A DNA stretch of 64,000 nucleotides from Pantoea stewartii subsp. stewartii (GCF_008801695.1 NZ_VZPF01000005.1:25866-89865); one strand, 5' to 3'; counted from the first letter of the stretch, positions 35,529 to 45,792 are shown. Notes: generated by a model not told the origin, from the letters alone. A program made the numbers and translations.

Positions 35529-36833
35529 TCAGACAGGCTTTTTATGCGGATCACGCGGTGACTGACGTCGGCCAATCAACAGCGCGCCAAGGCAGGCACA
35601 GGACGTGACCAGCATCAGGGGCGTCAGCGCATAGGTAAAACTCCCCGTACTGGTGCGAATTAAGCCAATTAGCCAGGTGCCCACAAACACACCCAGATTA
35701 TTAAGGGCATTGATTTGCCCGATGACCACAGCCGCCGCGCTGGCGGGGATCATCTCGGTTGCCATCGCCCAGAACGGGCCCTTAATCATCGACGCTGCGG
35801 TAATGGTCAGGCAAAGCACCATCAGCATCGGCCAGAGATGGGTAACATACATGCTGGCCGCAAGACCGGTCGCTCCCAGCAATAACGGAAAAGCGGTGTG
35901 CAGACGACGCTCGCCTGTCTGGTCAGAGTGACGTCCCCACAGATACATGGCCAGGCTCGCCACCGCGAACGGAATGGCATTGACTAAGCCAATCTGAATA
36001 ACGCTCAGGTTAAAGGTTTTAATGATTTGAGGTTGCCATAATGCCAGACCATTGGTAACGGCGGTTCCGCCCAGATAAATAAGCGTCAGCAGCAGCACGT
36101 GCGGACTGAACAACGTGGCGAACAGGCTGACGCGCGGGGTTGTCGGGGCGGCACTTTTCTGCTCTTCCGCCATCGTATGACGTAACCAGCTGCTTTCCTG
36201 CGGGCTCAGCCATTTAGCCTCCAGAGGCTGCCTCGGCAACATCAGAAAGGTCAGGAAGCCCAGCGCGACAGCCGGCGCACCTTCAAGGATAAATAACCAA
36301 TGCCAGCCACGCAGGTTCATCAGGCCATCGAAATTAAGCAGTGCGGCGGACAGTGGTGAACCCAGCACGCTGGACACCGGCAGTGCCATCATCAGGATGG
36401 CCACCATTTGTCCGCGATAACGTTTGGGAAAACAAAGCGTAAAGTAATAAATGACGCCCGGGAAAAAGCCGGCTTCCGCGATCCCCAGTAAAAACCGGAG
36501 AAGATAAAAAGATACCGGGCCCTGCGCCATTGACATGCCCGCCGCCAGCAATCCCCATGCAATCATGACGGCAGACAGCCAGCGGGTTGCGCCCACTTTT
36601 GTCATCACCATATTGCAGGGCACGGCGAAAAGGCAGTAGGCAAAGAAAAACAGCCCTGCACCCAGGCCGTATGCGGCAGCGGATAAGCCGATGTCGCCAT
36701 TCATTTGTAATGCCGCAAAGCCGACGTTGACGCGGTCCAGGGACGCCAGAAAATAGCCTACCGTAAACAGCGGCATCAGCCGCCATGCCATCTTGCGCAC
36801 CGTGCTGTGCTCGACTGAGGTGTTATCACGCAT
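35529..36833 (-). CDS. MFS transporter, anion:cation symporter (ACS) type
   Basis: A 434-residue (start MRDNTSVEHSTVRKMAW; a longer frame adds 17 residues) twelve-helix carrier. The signature LDRVNVGFAALQMNGDIGLS after helix 1 and RFLLGIAEAGFFPGVIYYFTLCFP after helix 4 place it among ACS-family transporters, which carry organic acids such as tartrate, glucarate or 4-hydroxyphenylacetate. Substrate cannot be assigned; there is no catabolic gene beside it. It is not part of the conserved E. coli neighbourhood, so it looks like an insertion or lineage-specific gene. Confidence 0.85.
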   Translation of the reverse strand: MRDNTSVEHSTVRKMAWRLMPLFTVGYFLASLDRVNVGFAALQMNGDIGLSAAAYGLGAGLFFFAYCLFAVPCNMVMTKVGATRWLSAVMIAWGLLAAGMSMAQGPVSFYLLRFLLGIAEAGFFPGVIYYFTLCFPKRYRGQMVAILMMALPVSSVLGSPLSAALLNFDGLMNLRGWHWLFILEGAPAVALGFLTFLMLPRQPLEAKWLSPQESSWLRHTMAEEQKSAAPTTPRVSLFATLFSPHVLLLTLIYLGGTAVTNGLALWQPQIIKTFNLSVIQIGLVNAIPFAVASLAMYLWGRHSDQTGERRLHTAFPLLLGATGLAASMYVTHLWPMLMVLCLTITAASMIKGPFWAMATEMIPASAAAVVIGQINALNNLGVFVGTWLIGLIRTSTGSFTYALTPLMLVTSCACLGALLIGRRQSPRDPHKKPV

Positions 36834-37180
36834 TGAACTGCTCCCTTTTACTTTTGCACCGAAGCAAACCGGTTTTGTTATCAACGGTTAGCCTGCTTTC
36901 TCAATGCATTTGATAAGAAAGAGTAATTAAGCGTAATGCTCTTTCCCTGACTGTGCACTTTGTTCTAAATATGTAAAAATCCAGCAAGTAATGTGTTACA
37001 AAAACTGTCCTGACGTGACTGTCTGTGAATCGCGTGAATGAAAATGTCAGCCTGACGCCGCCGCTTTAACGCAGTCGTATTTACCGGGCAGCCGGGATCT
37101 GATGCATAAGGTCAGCCATGCACGGCGAGCAGCCTGGAAGAGGCTATCGTTCGGTTGCGCGCTTTAGCGTTCGGATAAGC
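36834..37180. other. 347-bp intergenic stretch upstream of the MFS gene
   Basis: No gene is seen. AAAGAG and CTCTTT at 36918-36923 and 36939-36944 mirror each other around a TAATTAAGCGTAATG centre, 85 bases upstream of the transporter start, and could be the operator of a regulator of that gene. Confidence 0.4.
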
Positions 37181-37208
37181 AAAAAAAAGCGCATCCGGAG
37201 ATGCGCTT
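37181..37208 (-). terminator. Intrinsic terminator of ycfJ
   Basis: AAGCGCAT (37187-37194) and ATGCGCTT (37201-37208) form the stem; on the minus strand a run of eight T follows. Confidence 0.88.
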
Positions 37209-37258
37209 ATCATTTTTGTTATGTGTACTGTGTGACCGCAGTGCGGCAAGCTTTGCCC

Positions 37259-37801
37259 TTAAGCCTTGTCGCCGTTCAGGATCAATTGTCCGTTACGGTC
37301 AACCGGAATACGCGTACCCGGATCGTTTTCCATACGGATTTTACCCTGCTGGTCGCCGACCTTGTAGGTTACGTCATAACCCAGCATCTTTTCTTGTTTG
37401 TCGTATACGGTTCTGCAACGCTGTTCAGACGTCGTGTAGGTATCACGATCCTGCAGGCCGCCCTGAACTTGGTTACCGGCATAACCGCCTGCCAGCGCAC
37501 CGGCTACCGTTGCGACATCGCGTCCGCGACCACCGCCAAACTGATGACCCAGCACACCGCCCGCTACCGCACCCAGTACTGAACCGGCGATACGGTTTTC
37601 ATCCTGAACCGGACGACGATGCGTCAGCGTCACGTTACGACATTCCTGACGCGGTTGTTTGATAGATTCTTTTATTGGTGTTGCTGACAGCACCTGTGCG
37701 TATTGAGGACCGCGGTCAAACACGTTAATGCTTGCTACGGCGGCAACACCCAGTGCCGCTGCCACGCCAATACCGATACCCGCTAACATTGATTTATTCA
37801 C
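37259..37801 (-). CDS. ycfJ: YcfJ, glycine-zipper outer-membrane-associated protein
   Basis: A 180-residue protein nearly identical in layout to E. coli YcfJ. The N-terminal hydrophobic segment (residues 5-24, MLAGIGIGVAAALGVAAVAS) anchors or exports it, and the glycine zipper SVLGAVAGGVLGHQFGGGRGRD followed by VAGALAGGYAGNQVQGG spans about residues 74-112. Family members are envelope proteins of unclear role. Terminator at 37181-37208; 276 bases upstream to ndh hold the promoter. Confidence 0.93.
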   Translation of the reverse strand: MNKSMLAGIGIGVAAALGVAAVASINVFDRGPQYAQVLSATPIKESIKQPRQECRNVTLTHRRPVQDENRIAGSVLGAVAGGVLGHQFGGGRGRDVATVAGALAGGYAGNQVQGGLQDRDTYTTSEQRCRTVYDKQEKMLGYDVTYKVGDQQGKIRMENDPGTRIPVDRNGQLILNGDKA

Positions 37802-38077
37802 AGGAAGTTCCTCCTGAAAGTGTTACCGCGCATTCCTGCCGCTGGATATCCCTCACAGCACTGGCAGAACCGGCGTGCGCGACTCGCCGTTTGGTTGAGA
37901 TAAGTTTTACAGATGTAAAGCTTTTGCAATATCGGAATTTGGGAAGAAAATCGCGCCAACAGTGGTACTACCACGTTTTCGGAGAGTTCTGAACAGGAAT
38001 GACAGCGTAAAATCGTGCGCGGGTTTCGCCACCGGAACAGCACCGGTGGCGAAGTCAGGCGAATCCGCCCCGTACTC

Positions 38078-39382
38078 TTAGTGCAGTTTCAGCCGGGGGC
38101 GAATCACCCGGTTCAGGCTCCCCACCACCATCATCAGGCCAGTTTTGATATAGCCATGCAGGGCGACCTGATGCATGCGGTACAGGGAGATATAGACAAC
38201 ACGGGCGATGCGCCCTTCAATCATCATAGAGCCACGCATCAGGTTGCCCATCAGGCTTCCTACCGTACTAAAGCGCGACAGCGACACCAGCGAGCCGTGG
38301 TCTTTATAGACGTAGGCTTTCAACGGCTTGCCCCGGTACTGCAGCAGGATGTTATCCAGCGCACAGGACGCCATCTGGTGAGCTGACTGCGCACGCGGTG
38401 GTACGAATCCGCCACCCGGCAAGGCACAGGAGGCGCAGTCGCCGATAGCGTAGATATCCTCATCCAGCGTGGTTTGCAGCGTGTCTTTGACCACCAGTTG
38501 ATTAATGCGATTCGTTTCCAGTCCACCGATGCCTTTCATAAAATCAGGCGCTTTGATGCCCGCTGCCCAGACCATTAAATCGGCTTCGATAAATTCGCCG
38601 CTCTTCGTGTGCAGGCCCTGCTTATCTGCGCTGGTGACCATCGTTTGTGTCAGCACGCGAACACCCAGCTTTGACAGTTCCTGATGGGCCGCCGCCGAAA
38701 TACGCGGTGGTAAGGCTGGCAGGATACGTTCGCCCGCTTCCACCAGCGTTACGTTCAGCGCTTCGCTGTCGAGCGCCTTATAGCCATAGCTGTGCAGTTG
38801 CTTCACGGCATTATGCAGCTCCGCCGACAGCTCAACGCCTGTTGCTCCGCCCCCGACGATGGCGATATTGACCTTCTCCAGCGCCCCTTCACTGGCCGAG
38901 AATTTCAGGAACAGGTTGAGCATTTCGTTATGGAAACGGCGAGCCTGGTGCGGGTTATCGAGAAAAATGCAGTGATCTTTGACGCCCGGCGTCCCAAAGT
39001 CGTTTGAGGTACTGCCCAGCGCCATCACCAGCGTGTCGTAGGCCAGTTCGCGCAGGGGCACTAATACGTCCCCCTGCGCATTGACCACTTCGGCCAGCTG
39101 AATCACTTTCTTTTCGCGGTTGATGTTAGTGAGCGAACCCAGCTGGAACTGGAAACCGTGATTACGGGCATGCGCCAGATAACTCAGCGCATCAATCCCC
39201 TCATCCATCGATCCGGTAGCGACTTCATGCAGCAGCGGCTTCCACAAGTGACTGTGGTTGCGATCGACCAGAATAATCTCGGCTTTCTTTTTACGCCCCA
39301 GCTTGTGGCCCAGTTGCGTGGCCATTTCCAGCCCGCCGGCACCGCCGCCAACAATAACAATTTTCTTAACAGATGCAGTCAA
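38078..39382 (-). CDS. ndh: NADH dehydrogenase II (NDH-2)
   Basis: A 434-residue FAD enzyme that passes electrons from NADH to quinone without pumping protons. The FAD motif is [14 protein letters not shown], the NADH motif [19 protein letters not shown], and a CASC pair lies near the end of the flavin domain. TTG at 39382, six bases after AGGGGG, gives the E. coli length and N-terminus ([12 protein letters not shown]); E. coli ndh also uses TTG. Upstream FNR box at 39516-39529 points to oxygen-linked repression. Confidence 0.96.
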   Translation of the reverse strand: MTASVKKIVIVGGGAGGLEMATQLGHKLGRKKKAEIILVDRNHSHLWKPLLHEVATGSMDEGIDALSYLAHARNHGFQFQLGSLTNINREKKVIQLAEVVNAQGDVLVPLRELAYDTLVMALGSTSNDFGTPGVKDHCIFLDNPHQARRFHNEMLNLFLKFSASEGALEKVNIAIVGGGATGVELSAELHNAVKQLHSYGYKALDSEALNVTLVEAGERILPALPPRISAAAHQELSKLGVRVLTQTMVTSADKQGLHTKSGEFIEADLMVWAAGIKAPDFMKGIGGLETNRINQLVVKDTLQTTLDEDIYAIGDCASCALPGGGFVPPRAQSAHQMASCALDNILLQYRGKPLKAYVYKDHGSLVSLSRFSTVGSLMGNLMRGSMMIEGRIARVVYISLYRMHQVALHGYIKTGLMMVVGSLNRVIRPRLKLH

Positions 39383-39515
39383 CAAGGACCCCCTCAAATT
39401 GTGAACCAAAAGTTAATCAATGGTTAAATTAAACCTTAATAAACATAGGGTTGGCGACATAACATCGCTATCTGAAGGCAGAATACCATGACGCCCCCGG
39501 ATGGGCCTCAGAAAA

Positions 39516-39529
39516 TTGATGTACATCAA
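39516..39529. promoter_or_regulatory. Perfect FNR box upstream of ndh
   Basis: TTGAT-GTAC-ATCAA fits the FNR consensus TTGAT-N4-ATCAA exactly. It lies 134 bases upstream of the ndh start and 56 bases before the ycfP end. FNR is known to repress ndh in anaerobiosis in E. coli. Confidence 0.8.
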
Positions 39530-39584
39530 ATTTAGCAGACTGTTCCTGGCATAGAGCCCGGCATCGTGCGGTTGCCGCGTTGTG

Positions 39585-40127
39585 TTAAACGGTGGTTTTG
39601 AAGGCGTTGATTCGCTGGAGATGGGGCGAGAGATTCCTGAACTTATGGCTTTCGCTTTCGTCCCAGATAAGGGGGTAATAAGGCTGGAGCAGCGTCGCGG
39701 TGCGCTGGCTGTCAAGCGCCTCATCATGACGCGCTAAAATGGTCAGGCAGCGGTCACGATTACGCTCGCGAAAATCGCTGACGCACTTGGTGGCTATATC
39801 CAGGTACTCTTCAGGACGATCAATCCTGCCTTCCATGGTCTCGAAGGGAAAGAGGTTGGGATTAAACAGGACCTGACGGATACCGCATAAAAAACCAATA
39901 CGCTCGGACCAGTAGCCTCCTAAGCCGACCCCGCAGATCAGCGGACGGGGATCATCACTGAGGCCCAGCATTTTATCCGTTTCTTTCAGCAGAAATTGCA
40001 TGTCATGTTTAGGATGACGGGTGCTGTAACTGATGAGTCTGACATCAGGATCGATAAACTGCAGTTGCAACACCTTTTCGTGGTTGCCCGGGCTCGTCGC
40101 GTCAAAACCGTGCAGATAAATAATCAT
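39585..40127 (-). CDS. ycfP: YcfP, alpha/beta-hydrolase-like protein
   Basis: A 180-residue protein of the YqiA/YcfP esterase family: [24 protein letters not shown] at the N-terminus and [19 protein letters not shown], whose GVGLGG is a degenerate nucleophile elbow without serine. The activity is therefore doubtful. It follows nagZ by 39 bases in the same direction, as in E. coli. Confidence 0.92.
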   Translation of the reverse strand: MIIYLHGFDATSPGNHEKVLQLQFIDPDVRLISYSTRHPKHDMQFLLKETDKMLGLSDDPRPLICGVGLGGYWSERIGFLCGIRQVLFNPNLFPFETMEGRIDRPEEYLDIATKCVSDFRERNRDRCLTILARHDEALDSQRTATLLQPYYPLIWDESESHKFRNLSPHLQRINAFKTTV

Positions 40128-40166
40128 GTTTATCCTCTATGGCTGTCGCGCCGGGCAACCTGATGG

Positions 40167-41207
40167 CTATAACGCGGCTTTATGTGCCAGCCAGCGCGCC
40201 TGTAGCGCACTGAGCTGCTGCGCATTGTCTTTCCAGCGGCGACTCGCTTTCAGGCTCTCCCGGCTCAGGGTTCCACGATGATACAACTGCATGACAGGCT
40301 CCGCTTCGATCAGGGTCAAATTATCTATTAAACTGACGGCGCCCTTGCGATCGTTACAAACCAGAACCATGTCACAACCGGCAGACAGTGACTGCTGCGC
40401 ACGCTCCGCATAGCTGCCCATCACGGCGGCACCTTCCATGGAGAGATCGTCAGAGAAAATAACGCCCTTAAAGCCCAGTTCCTGGCGTAACACCGTTTTC
40501 AGCCAGTAGGGTGATCCGCTGGCAGGAAGCGGGTCCGCTTCGCTGTAGATCACATGGGCAGGCATAATGGCATCCAGCGCCTGTTCATGAATCAGCGTAC
40601 GAAAAATGGCCATATCGTGCTCGCGCACCTCGGCTTCACGGCGATTGTCACGCGGGGTTTCTTTATGGGAATCTGCGCTGACCGCACCATGACCGGGGAA
40701 ATGCTTACCGGTCGTCTTCATTCCCGCCTCATGCATACCGGCAATAAAGCGGCGCGCTATCGCGAGGGCGCTCTGCGGATCCGCGTGAAATGACCGGTCG
40801 CCAATGGCCGCACTGATGTGGCCGATATCCAGCACCGGCGCAAAGCTGATGTCGATATCCATCGCTATCATTTCGGCGGCCATCTGCCAGCCTGCCTGCT
40901 GGGCCAACTCCCCTGCCGTGCTCATATCGTGGAGCGCAGCAAAAGACTGCATCGCCGGTAGTGTGGTGAAGCCGTCACGAAAACGCTGTACCCGACCACC
41001 TTCCTGATCGACGGCCACAACCAGACGAGTGTGCGACGCGGCGCGGATCTGACGGACCAGCTCGGCCAGTTGCGCCGGATCGTGGTAATTGCGGGCAAAA
41101 AGAATCACGCCACCCACCAGCGGATGGCGCAGTATGTCGCGCTCTTCGGCATCCAGCTCGAAACGCTCAACGTCCAGCATGAGTGGGCCGGGAAAACGTA
41201 TTGTCAT
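40167..41207 (-). CDS. nagZ: Beta-N-acetylglucosaminidase NagZ
   Basis: A 346-residue family-3 glycosidase that removes GlcNAc from recycled muropeptides in the cytoplasm, producing AmpC-inducing 1,6-anhydro-MurNAc peptides. [18 protein letters not shown] (about residue 168-185) holds the catalytic histidine and flexible loop, [10 protein letters not shown] the nucleophile aspartate. Preceded 39 bases upstream by thiK. Confidence 0.96.
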   Translation of the reverse strand: MTIRFPGPLMLDVERFELDAEERDILRHPLVGGVILFARNYHDPAQLAELVRQIRAASHTRLVVAVDQEGGRVQRFRDGFTTLPAMQSFAALHDMSTAGELAQQAGWQMAAEMIAMDIDISFAPVLDIGHISAAIGDRSFHADPQSALAIARRFIAGMHEAGMKTTGKHFPGHGAVSADSHKETPRDNRREAEVREHDMAIFRTLIHEQALDAIMPAHVIYSEADPLPASGSPYWLKTVLRQELGFKGVIFSDDLSMEGAAVMGSYAERAQQSLSAGCDMVLVCNDRKGAVSLIDNLTLIEAEPVMQLYHRGTLSRESLKASRRWKDNAQQLSALQARWLAHKAAL

Positions 41208-41246
41208 AACCTGTATCCTGTCTCTCTGCGCCTCTGCGCAAAGCCG

Positions 41247-42059
41247 TTAAATCTGTGACCAGCTCTGTTGAGCCAGCTGTTGTAATTGGGCATCGCCACT
41301 CTGTTCTGCGCGCAGTTGATACCAGCTGGCCACTAGCAGGTGCAGCCATGGTTGCCAGCGACGAACCTGACGCTGAAGTGAAGCCAGCGGTAACTGCATC
41401 CGCTCAGCATAGTCGGTTAGCCAACCCGTTTGCTGATCCGGCACGGCAAAACAGACGGCGGCCAGCTCCAGCGCCACATCCCCGTCCGCGGCATATTCCC
41501 AGTCGATAAGATGCAGCCCCTGCGATGACTGGATCAGGTTGGCAGGATGAACATCCATATGCAGCGGGGCAAGGCGCAACGGACGCGGCTCCCCCTGCTC
41601 TGTCAGCCGTTTTAGCTGGCGCAGCCAGCAATATTGACGCTGCTGGCACTGCTGCCAGTATTGCCACAGCAGGGGTAACAGCACGACACGATAACCGGTC
41701 AGCGGCTGGTGATGAAGCCGCTGGAGGAGCGTAATCACCTCGTACCGCTGTGCACGAAAACCCGCCTCATCCAGCACCTCACCTTCCTGCCAGGGCATAA
41801 CAAGGCCATGGCGGTTACCCGCCAGCGGCGCATTAACCAGCCCGCTGGACTGCAACTTGCGCAACACACGGTGCTCGCGCTGGCGATTAACGAACGGTAT
41901 CGCGGGATGCGGTGCCGGGCGGAGAAGATAGCGTCCCTGTGCGGTCAGGATGCGACAACTCTGCCCGGTTAAGCCCGCGAGTGAGGTCAGGTTGCCCGGC
42001 TGCTCACCCGTTGTAGCCTGAATCAGCTGTAAAAAAGCGGCATTAATTCTGGGCGACAC
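41247..42059 (-). CDS. thiK: Thiamine kinase
   Basis: A 270-residue APH-fold kinase that phosphorylates thiamine in E. coli. The kinase motifs are PLHMDVHPANLIQ (catalytic Asp) and LIDWEYAADGDVALELA (metal-binding Asp). The frame is open far upstream, but those residues are lpoB read in another frame. GTG at 42059, which overlaps the lpoB end by 17 bases, gives the family length. The N-terminal glycine loop (LTSLAGLTGQSCRIL) is diverged. Confidence 0.88.
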   Translation of the reverse strand: MSPRINAAFLQLIQATTGEQPGNLTSLAGLTGQSCRILTAQGRYLLRPAPHPAIPFVNRQREHRVLRKLQSSGLVNAPLAGNRHGLVMPWQEGEVLDEAGFRAQRYEVITLLQRLHHQPLTGYRVVLLPLLWQYWQQCQQRQYCWLRQLKRLTEQGEPRPLRLAPLHMDVHPANLIQSSQGLHLIDWEYAADGDVALELAAVCFAVPDQQTGWLTDYAERMQLPLASLQRQVRRWQPWLHLLVASWYQLRAEQSGDAQLQQLAQQSWSQI

Positions 42060-42621
42060 CGTTGCCCGACCAGATAATTTCGCCCGTCTGCACCAGCATG
42101 AGCTGCATCTGGATGGTCGGCGTTTTGACGTCACCCTTCGCCGTGCTGTAAAGCACATACTGGGCGTTAACGTTACGCGCCAGGCCAATCGCTTTACTGC
42201 GTGAGTTAAGACTGTCGTCCGGCGAAAGCCCCAGCGCCTGTTTGGCCTGCGCCAGCTGCTCCGGCGACACCAGGCTGAACTTACCATTGTTGTTCAGCGC
42301 CGTCTGAATGGCACTGGTTGCCTTCTCCGACTGGAGTGAACCGTTAGTGTTGTTTTTGATACGATCCACCAACAGCACGCTGCCCGGCTGCACAGTTGCG
42401 GCACGCACCATTTGGGCGACCAGCGGCTGTACGGTGGCATCCCAGTTAATTGTCACCAGCTTTGGCGGCTGCGGAACGGGTTGAGGCTGAGGAACGGGCT
42501 GAGTCTGTTCCTCGGGCTGAGTTTGCTGTTCCACGGGGGCAGGCTGCTGCTGTTTCAACACACAGCCCGAAAGAATAAGCGCCATCATCATTGCGCCAGT
42601 ACGATTAACACTGCGAATCAC
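42043..42621 (-). CDS. lpoB: Outer-membrane lipoprotein LpoB, activator of PBP1b
   Basis: A 192-residue lipoprotein. The lipobox LILSGC sets the acylated cysteine at residue 20, followed by a long proline/glutamine linker (QPAPVEQQTQPEEQTQPVPQ) that spans the periplasm, then a globular domain (VTINWDATVQPLVAQMVRAATVQ, GSVLLVDRIKNNTNG). LpoB stimulates the peptidoglycan synthase PBP1b from the outer membrane. Order ycfL-lpoB-thiK-nagZ is conserved. Confidence 0.95.
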   Translation of the reverse strand: MIRSVNRTGAMMMALILSGCVLKQQQPAPVEQQTQPEEQTQPVPQPQPVPQPPKLVTINWDATVQPLVAQMVRAATVQPGSVLLVDRIKNNTNGSLQSEKATSAIQTALNNNGKFSLVSPEQLAQAKQALGLSPDDSLNSRSKAIGLARNVNAQYVLYSTAKGDVKTPTIQMQLMLVQTGEIIWSGNGVAQN

Positions 42622-42631
42622 GTAACAGTCC

Positions 42632-43000
42632 TCAGAGATAGATATAGAGACGAACCTTGCTGGCCGTCAGGTTACCCAGTTGCGACACCGCAGCGAAGCT
42701 GCCGTCAGGCGGCACCGTGACAATCTGCGCGGGTTCACGCGGCGTTATTTCCAGCCCTTTATCGTCGTACCAGTAATAACGATAGTGCACCACAACCGGC
42801 GTTTCACGCTGATTGTAGAGTATGCTGCTGGCACGTTTCTGACCGTCGTGGTCATCCAGCGTGGGCTCATCGGTAATAATGCCCGCTGAAAGCACGGATG
42901 ATTCCATCACCAGCGACTGAGACGTATTGATCATCGGTTTATCACTACTGCAACCGGTCAGACTCAGCAAAACGGCCAGTCCTGTCAGCCATGAACGCAT
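42632..43000 (-). CDS. ycfL: YcfL family lipoprotein
   Basis: A 122-residue protein; the ATG at 43000 (MRSWLTGLAVLLSLTGCSSD) places a lipobox cysteine at residue 17, while the longer frame would start at TTG. SLVMESSVLSAGIITDEP and PVVVHYRYYWYDDKGLEI match YcfL of E. coli, a lipoprotein of unknown role. It begins 20 bases after hinT and precedes lpoB by ten bases. Confidence 0.9.
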   Translation of the reverse strand: MRSWLTGLAVLLSLTGCSSDKPMINTSQSLVMESSVLSAGIITDEPTLDDHDGQKRASSILYNQRETPVVVHYRYYWYDDKGLEITPREPAQIVTVPPDGSFAAVSQLGNLTASKVRLYIYL

Positions 43001-43020
43001 AGCAAGGTCCCATTCAGGGA

Positions 43021-43371
43021 TCAATGTGACAGCATCGGACCAAGCGGTTTACCGCCCACCAGATGCATATGAATATGGTAAACTTCCTGACCACCGTGCT
43101 GATTGCAGTTGACGATCAGGCGATAACCCTCTTTATCAATCCCTTCTTCACGCGCAATCTTCGCCGCCGCCGTGAACATTCGGCCAAGCGCCTGCTCATG
43201 TGCCGCCTCAACATCGTTGGCGGTCGGGATAAGAATGTTAGGGACAATCAGGATGTGCGTGGGGGCTTTAGGCGAGATATCGCGAAACGCCGTGACGAGT
43301 TCATCCTGATAAACCACGTCGGCGGGAATTTCGCGACGGATGATTTTACTGAAAATCGTTTCTTCAGCCAT
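43021..43371 (-). CDS. hinT: HinT, purine nucleoside phosphoramidase
   Basis: A 116-residue HIT-family hydrolase with the triad HIHMHLVGG (about residues 99-107) and the [15 protein letters not shown] segment. It cleaves adenosine 5'-monophosphoramidates, including aminoacyl-adenylates. The first gene of the leftward hinT-ycfL-lpoB-thiK-nagZ-ycfP group. The transposable element at 43448-43620 sits 76 bases upstream of the start. Confidence 0.95.
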   Translation of the reverse strand: MAEETIFSKIIRREIPADVVYQDELVTAFRDISPKAPTHILIVPNILIPTANDVEAAHEQALGRMFTAAAKIAREEGIDKEGYRLIVNCNQHGGQEVYHIHMHLVGGKPLGPMLSH

Positions 43372-43447
43372 AGAGAGCAGTTCCTTTAGCCTGGGTAGAT
43401 AATCTCTCAGTATGCGGGAGAAATTCGTTTTCTTTCAACCTCGCGCC

Positions 43448-43620
43448 GGCTTTGTTGAATAATAGGTAATCATTCTGTTTTGTCTGCACTGTTTTGGTAG
43501 AAAACGCTGATGCCAGACAGAACACCGTCATACGCAAGCATGTAACGCATTGATTTTATGTTATCTGAAACAACCGTTTTCATAGTACCACAGCATAAAA
43601 TCCATTTATTCAACAAAGCC
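43448..43620. mobile_element. 173-bp MITE with IS903-like ends
   Basis: GGCTTTGTTGAATAA starts the element and its exact inverse TTATTCAACAAAGCC ends it. These 15 bases equal the start of the IS903 (IS5 family) terminal repeat as I remember it. The flanks are identical 9-mers, CCTCGCGCC at 43439-43447 and 43621-43629, the 9-bp target duplication IS903 makes. There is no transposase, so it depends on a helper elsewhere. Frames across it (such as 43558-43941) are not genes. Confidence 0.88.
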
Positions 43621-43629
43621 CCTCGCGCC

Positions 43630-44008
43630 GCTCTTTCTTACATTAAGTGGCGGTGTTTAACGCATTTCCGCCCTTGTAAGGACACGAAACGGGCCTTTCC
43701 ATTTTTATCACCCCACAGTCAGTGTCGTCTCCTTTCCTGCGACCTGCCGGGTAATGAAACGATCACGTATCTCTGGTTTTCACGCGCAGCAGCCCTGCAA
43801 ACGTTGGGTCGTTGCCACAGTCTCCGCTCCCCTGCTGTCCTGGACGGGTTGACGGATATCACCCGCTGTCTTTCCGTGCAACAACAGCCCTTTCTGCTCT
43901 ACGCACTATTGGCCCCAACAGTCGGCTCATCCACAGCGTGACGGGCGTTGCTTAAGTCCCTGCATTACTGAGCGGGGGTGACAGCAAAAGGTTGCAACAT
44001 TTGATCAT
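43630..44008. other. 379-bp stretch between the MITE and the chemoreceptor promoter
   Basis: I see no gene, tRNA or clear hairpin here. The longest plus-strand frame lacks a ribosome site and known motifs. Confidence 0.5.
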
Positions 44009-44035
44009 TAAAGCCCTATCATTTCTTGCCGAAAC
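44009..44035 (+). promoter_or_regulatory. Sigma-28 (FliA) promoter
   Basis: TAAAGCCC - 11 bases - GCCGAAAC fits the FliA consensus TAAAGTTT-N11-GCCGATAA, including the exact spacing. It stands about 130 bases upstream of the chemoreceptor start and ties the gene to the flagellar regulon. Confidence 0.75.
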
Positions 44036-44169
44036 TATAAATAACGTGTCGGATTAGTTTGATCCCGAGCCCGTCGCGTTTTACACCGCTTCAGGCCGTT
44101 AAATCTTGATGCGCAATAACGTGCCTGAATGAAAACGATTACAATTAACCGTTAAACAGGATGTTAATT

Positions 44170-45744
44170 ATGCGATTCTTACAACGCGTTAAACTGTCAC
44201 ACCGACTGATTTTTCTCACCGCTTTTTTCCTCATCGCCATGGTCATTATTGCCGTTATCTGTCTTCATTCTCTCAGAACACTGGCGACGTCAGAACAGCA
44301 GTTATACACATCGCGGCTTGAGCCGGTTCAGATGATGAACGTGGCGGCCCGCGAAATGGCGACCCACTTTCGTCGGGGCTATGCGTATGTTTTTCCGGGT
44401 GGCAACGTCACCGCGGACGAATCCCGTCAAAATACGATAAAATTTAACCAAAAATCACAGCAGTCGGTCCAGACCGCAGTGGATTTTCTGAAACAGTCCC
44501 AGGATCCCGCATTGGTCGCGATTACGCAAAAAGTGTTGCAGGCCTGGCCGGACTATCTGGCCTCTATGCAGCGGGTTTATGCGCTGGCGAACAATAACGA
44601 CATTCCGGGCGCCCTGAAGGAAATTGCCACGCACACCGACCGCCTGCACGTCGCTGTCAGAGATCCGCTGCTGGAGGCCGTGAAGATTTACAACGCCTCT
44701 GTGCATCAGGTCATTGATGACAATGTTTCCCACATAGACAGTACCTCGTTCACGCTAATTCTGTTAATCGGTCTGACCTTCCTCGCCGGCGGCGTACTCG
44801 GTACGCTGATTTTTATCTCTGTCATGAAGCAACTGGGGGCGGAACCGGAAGTGGCGGTCCACATGGCGGGACTGATTGCGCGCGGTGACCTTCACGGGCA
44901 CAACGAAACAAAACCCGGTGATACCTCCAGCCTGATTTTTCAGTTGTCTGTGATGCGTCAGCACATCCGCGATCTGATCAGTGAAGTTCAGGACGCCGCT
45001 GAGCAGGTGGCAAAATCCTCCGCAGAAATCGCCAACGGCACGCAGGATTTGTCACGCCGTACCGAGTCTCAGGCATCTGCACTGGAAGAAACCAGCGCCT
45101 CAATGGAACAGCTCTCTTCGGCAGTACAGAGTAATGCAGATAATGCGCGGGTGGCCAATGATGTCGTCAAACACGCGTTTCAGATTGTGGCCAGCGGCGG
45201 CCAGTCCGTCTCGGATGTAGAAGAGACCATGCACGCTATCCAGGACAGCAGCAGCCGGATAGGGGAAATCATTAGCGTGATTGACGGCATTGCTTTTCAG
45301 ACCAATATCCTGGCGCTTAACGCGGCGGTCGAAGCGGCCCGGGCGGGCGATCAGGGACGGGGTTTTGCTGTGGTAGCCGGTGAGGTTCGCAGTCTGGCAC
45401 AACGCAGTGCCGTGGCGGCTCAGGAAATCAAAGCGTTGATTACGGAGAGCCACTCGCGGGTAGCAACCGGGGTGAATAATGTCAGCGTGGCGGGCGAGAC
45501 CATGAAGGCGGTGGTGAAAGAGATTCATCGCGTTAACGATCTGGTTGCCGAAATCAGCACCGGAAGCCATGAGCAGAGCACCGGCGTGAAACAGGTCGGC
45601 ATTGCCGTGGCGCAGATGGACAGCGATACGCAGCAGAATGCGGCACTGGTTGAAGAAACGGCGGCGGCCACAGCTCAGCTGCAACGGTTGTCCGATCTGC
45701 TGTTGCAGACGACCTCTAAATTTGTGACGCGTCAGGCCAGCTAA
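44170..45744 (+). CDS. Methyl-accepting chemotaxis protein
   Basis: A 524-residue chemoreceptor. Membrane segments at about residues 14-36 and 196-217 bound a periplasmic four-helix ligand domain; a HAMP follows; the signalling hairpin has the tip sequence [39 protein letters not shown]. Methylation-site helices are visible on both sides. The C-terminal NWETF tether for CheR is absent (ends FVTRQAS), so it probably depends on major receptors for adaptation. The ATG at 44170 is well spaced from AGG; 44161 is too near. Ligand unknown. Confidence 0.92.
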   Translation: MRFLQRVKLSHRLIFLTAFFLIAMVIIAVICLHSLRTLATSEQQLYTSRLEPVQMMNVAAREMATHFRRGYAYVFPGGNVTADESRQNTIKFNQKSQQSVQTAVDFLKQSQDPALVAITQKVLQAWPDYLASMQRVYALANNNDIPGALKEIATHTDRLHVAVRDPLLEAVKIYNASVHQVIDDNVSHIDSTSFTLILLIGLTFLAGGVLGTLIFISVMKQLGAEPEVAVHMAGLIARGDLHGHNETKPGDTSSLIFQLSVMRQHIRDLISEVQDAAEQVAKSSAEIANGTQDLSRRTESQASALEETSASMEQLSSAVQSNADNARVANDVVKHAFQIVASGGQSVSDVEETMHAIQDSSSRIGEIISVIDGIAFQTNILALNAAVEAARAGDQGRGFAVVAGEVRSLAQRSAVAAQEIKALITESHSRVATGVNNVSVAGETMKAVVKEIHRVNDLVAEISTGSHEQSTGVKQVGIAVAQMDSDTQQNAALVEETAAATAQLQRLSDLLLQTTSKFVTRQAS

Positions 45745-45792
45745 AGCCAGCCCAAAACAGGTTATCGCCGTCATGCCGTTATGTCATGCCAT

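Noticed and set aside
42060..42287. N-terminal extension of thiK by 76 codons
   Set aside because: These codons are lpoB read in another frame; the GTG at 42059 gives the family length.
43558..43941. 127-codon frame spanning the MITE end
   Set aside because: It begins inside the transposable element and crosses the target duplication, so it cannot be an ancestral gene.
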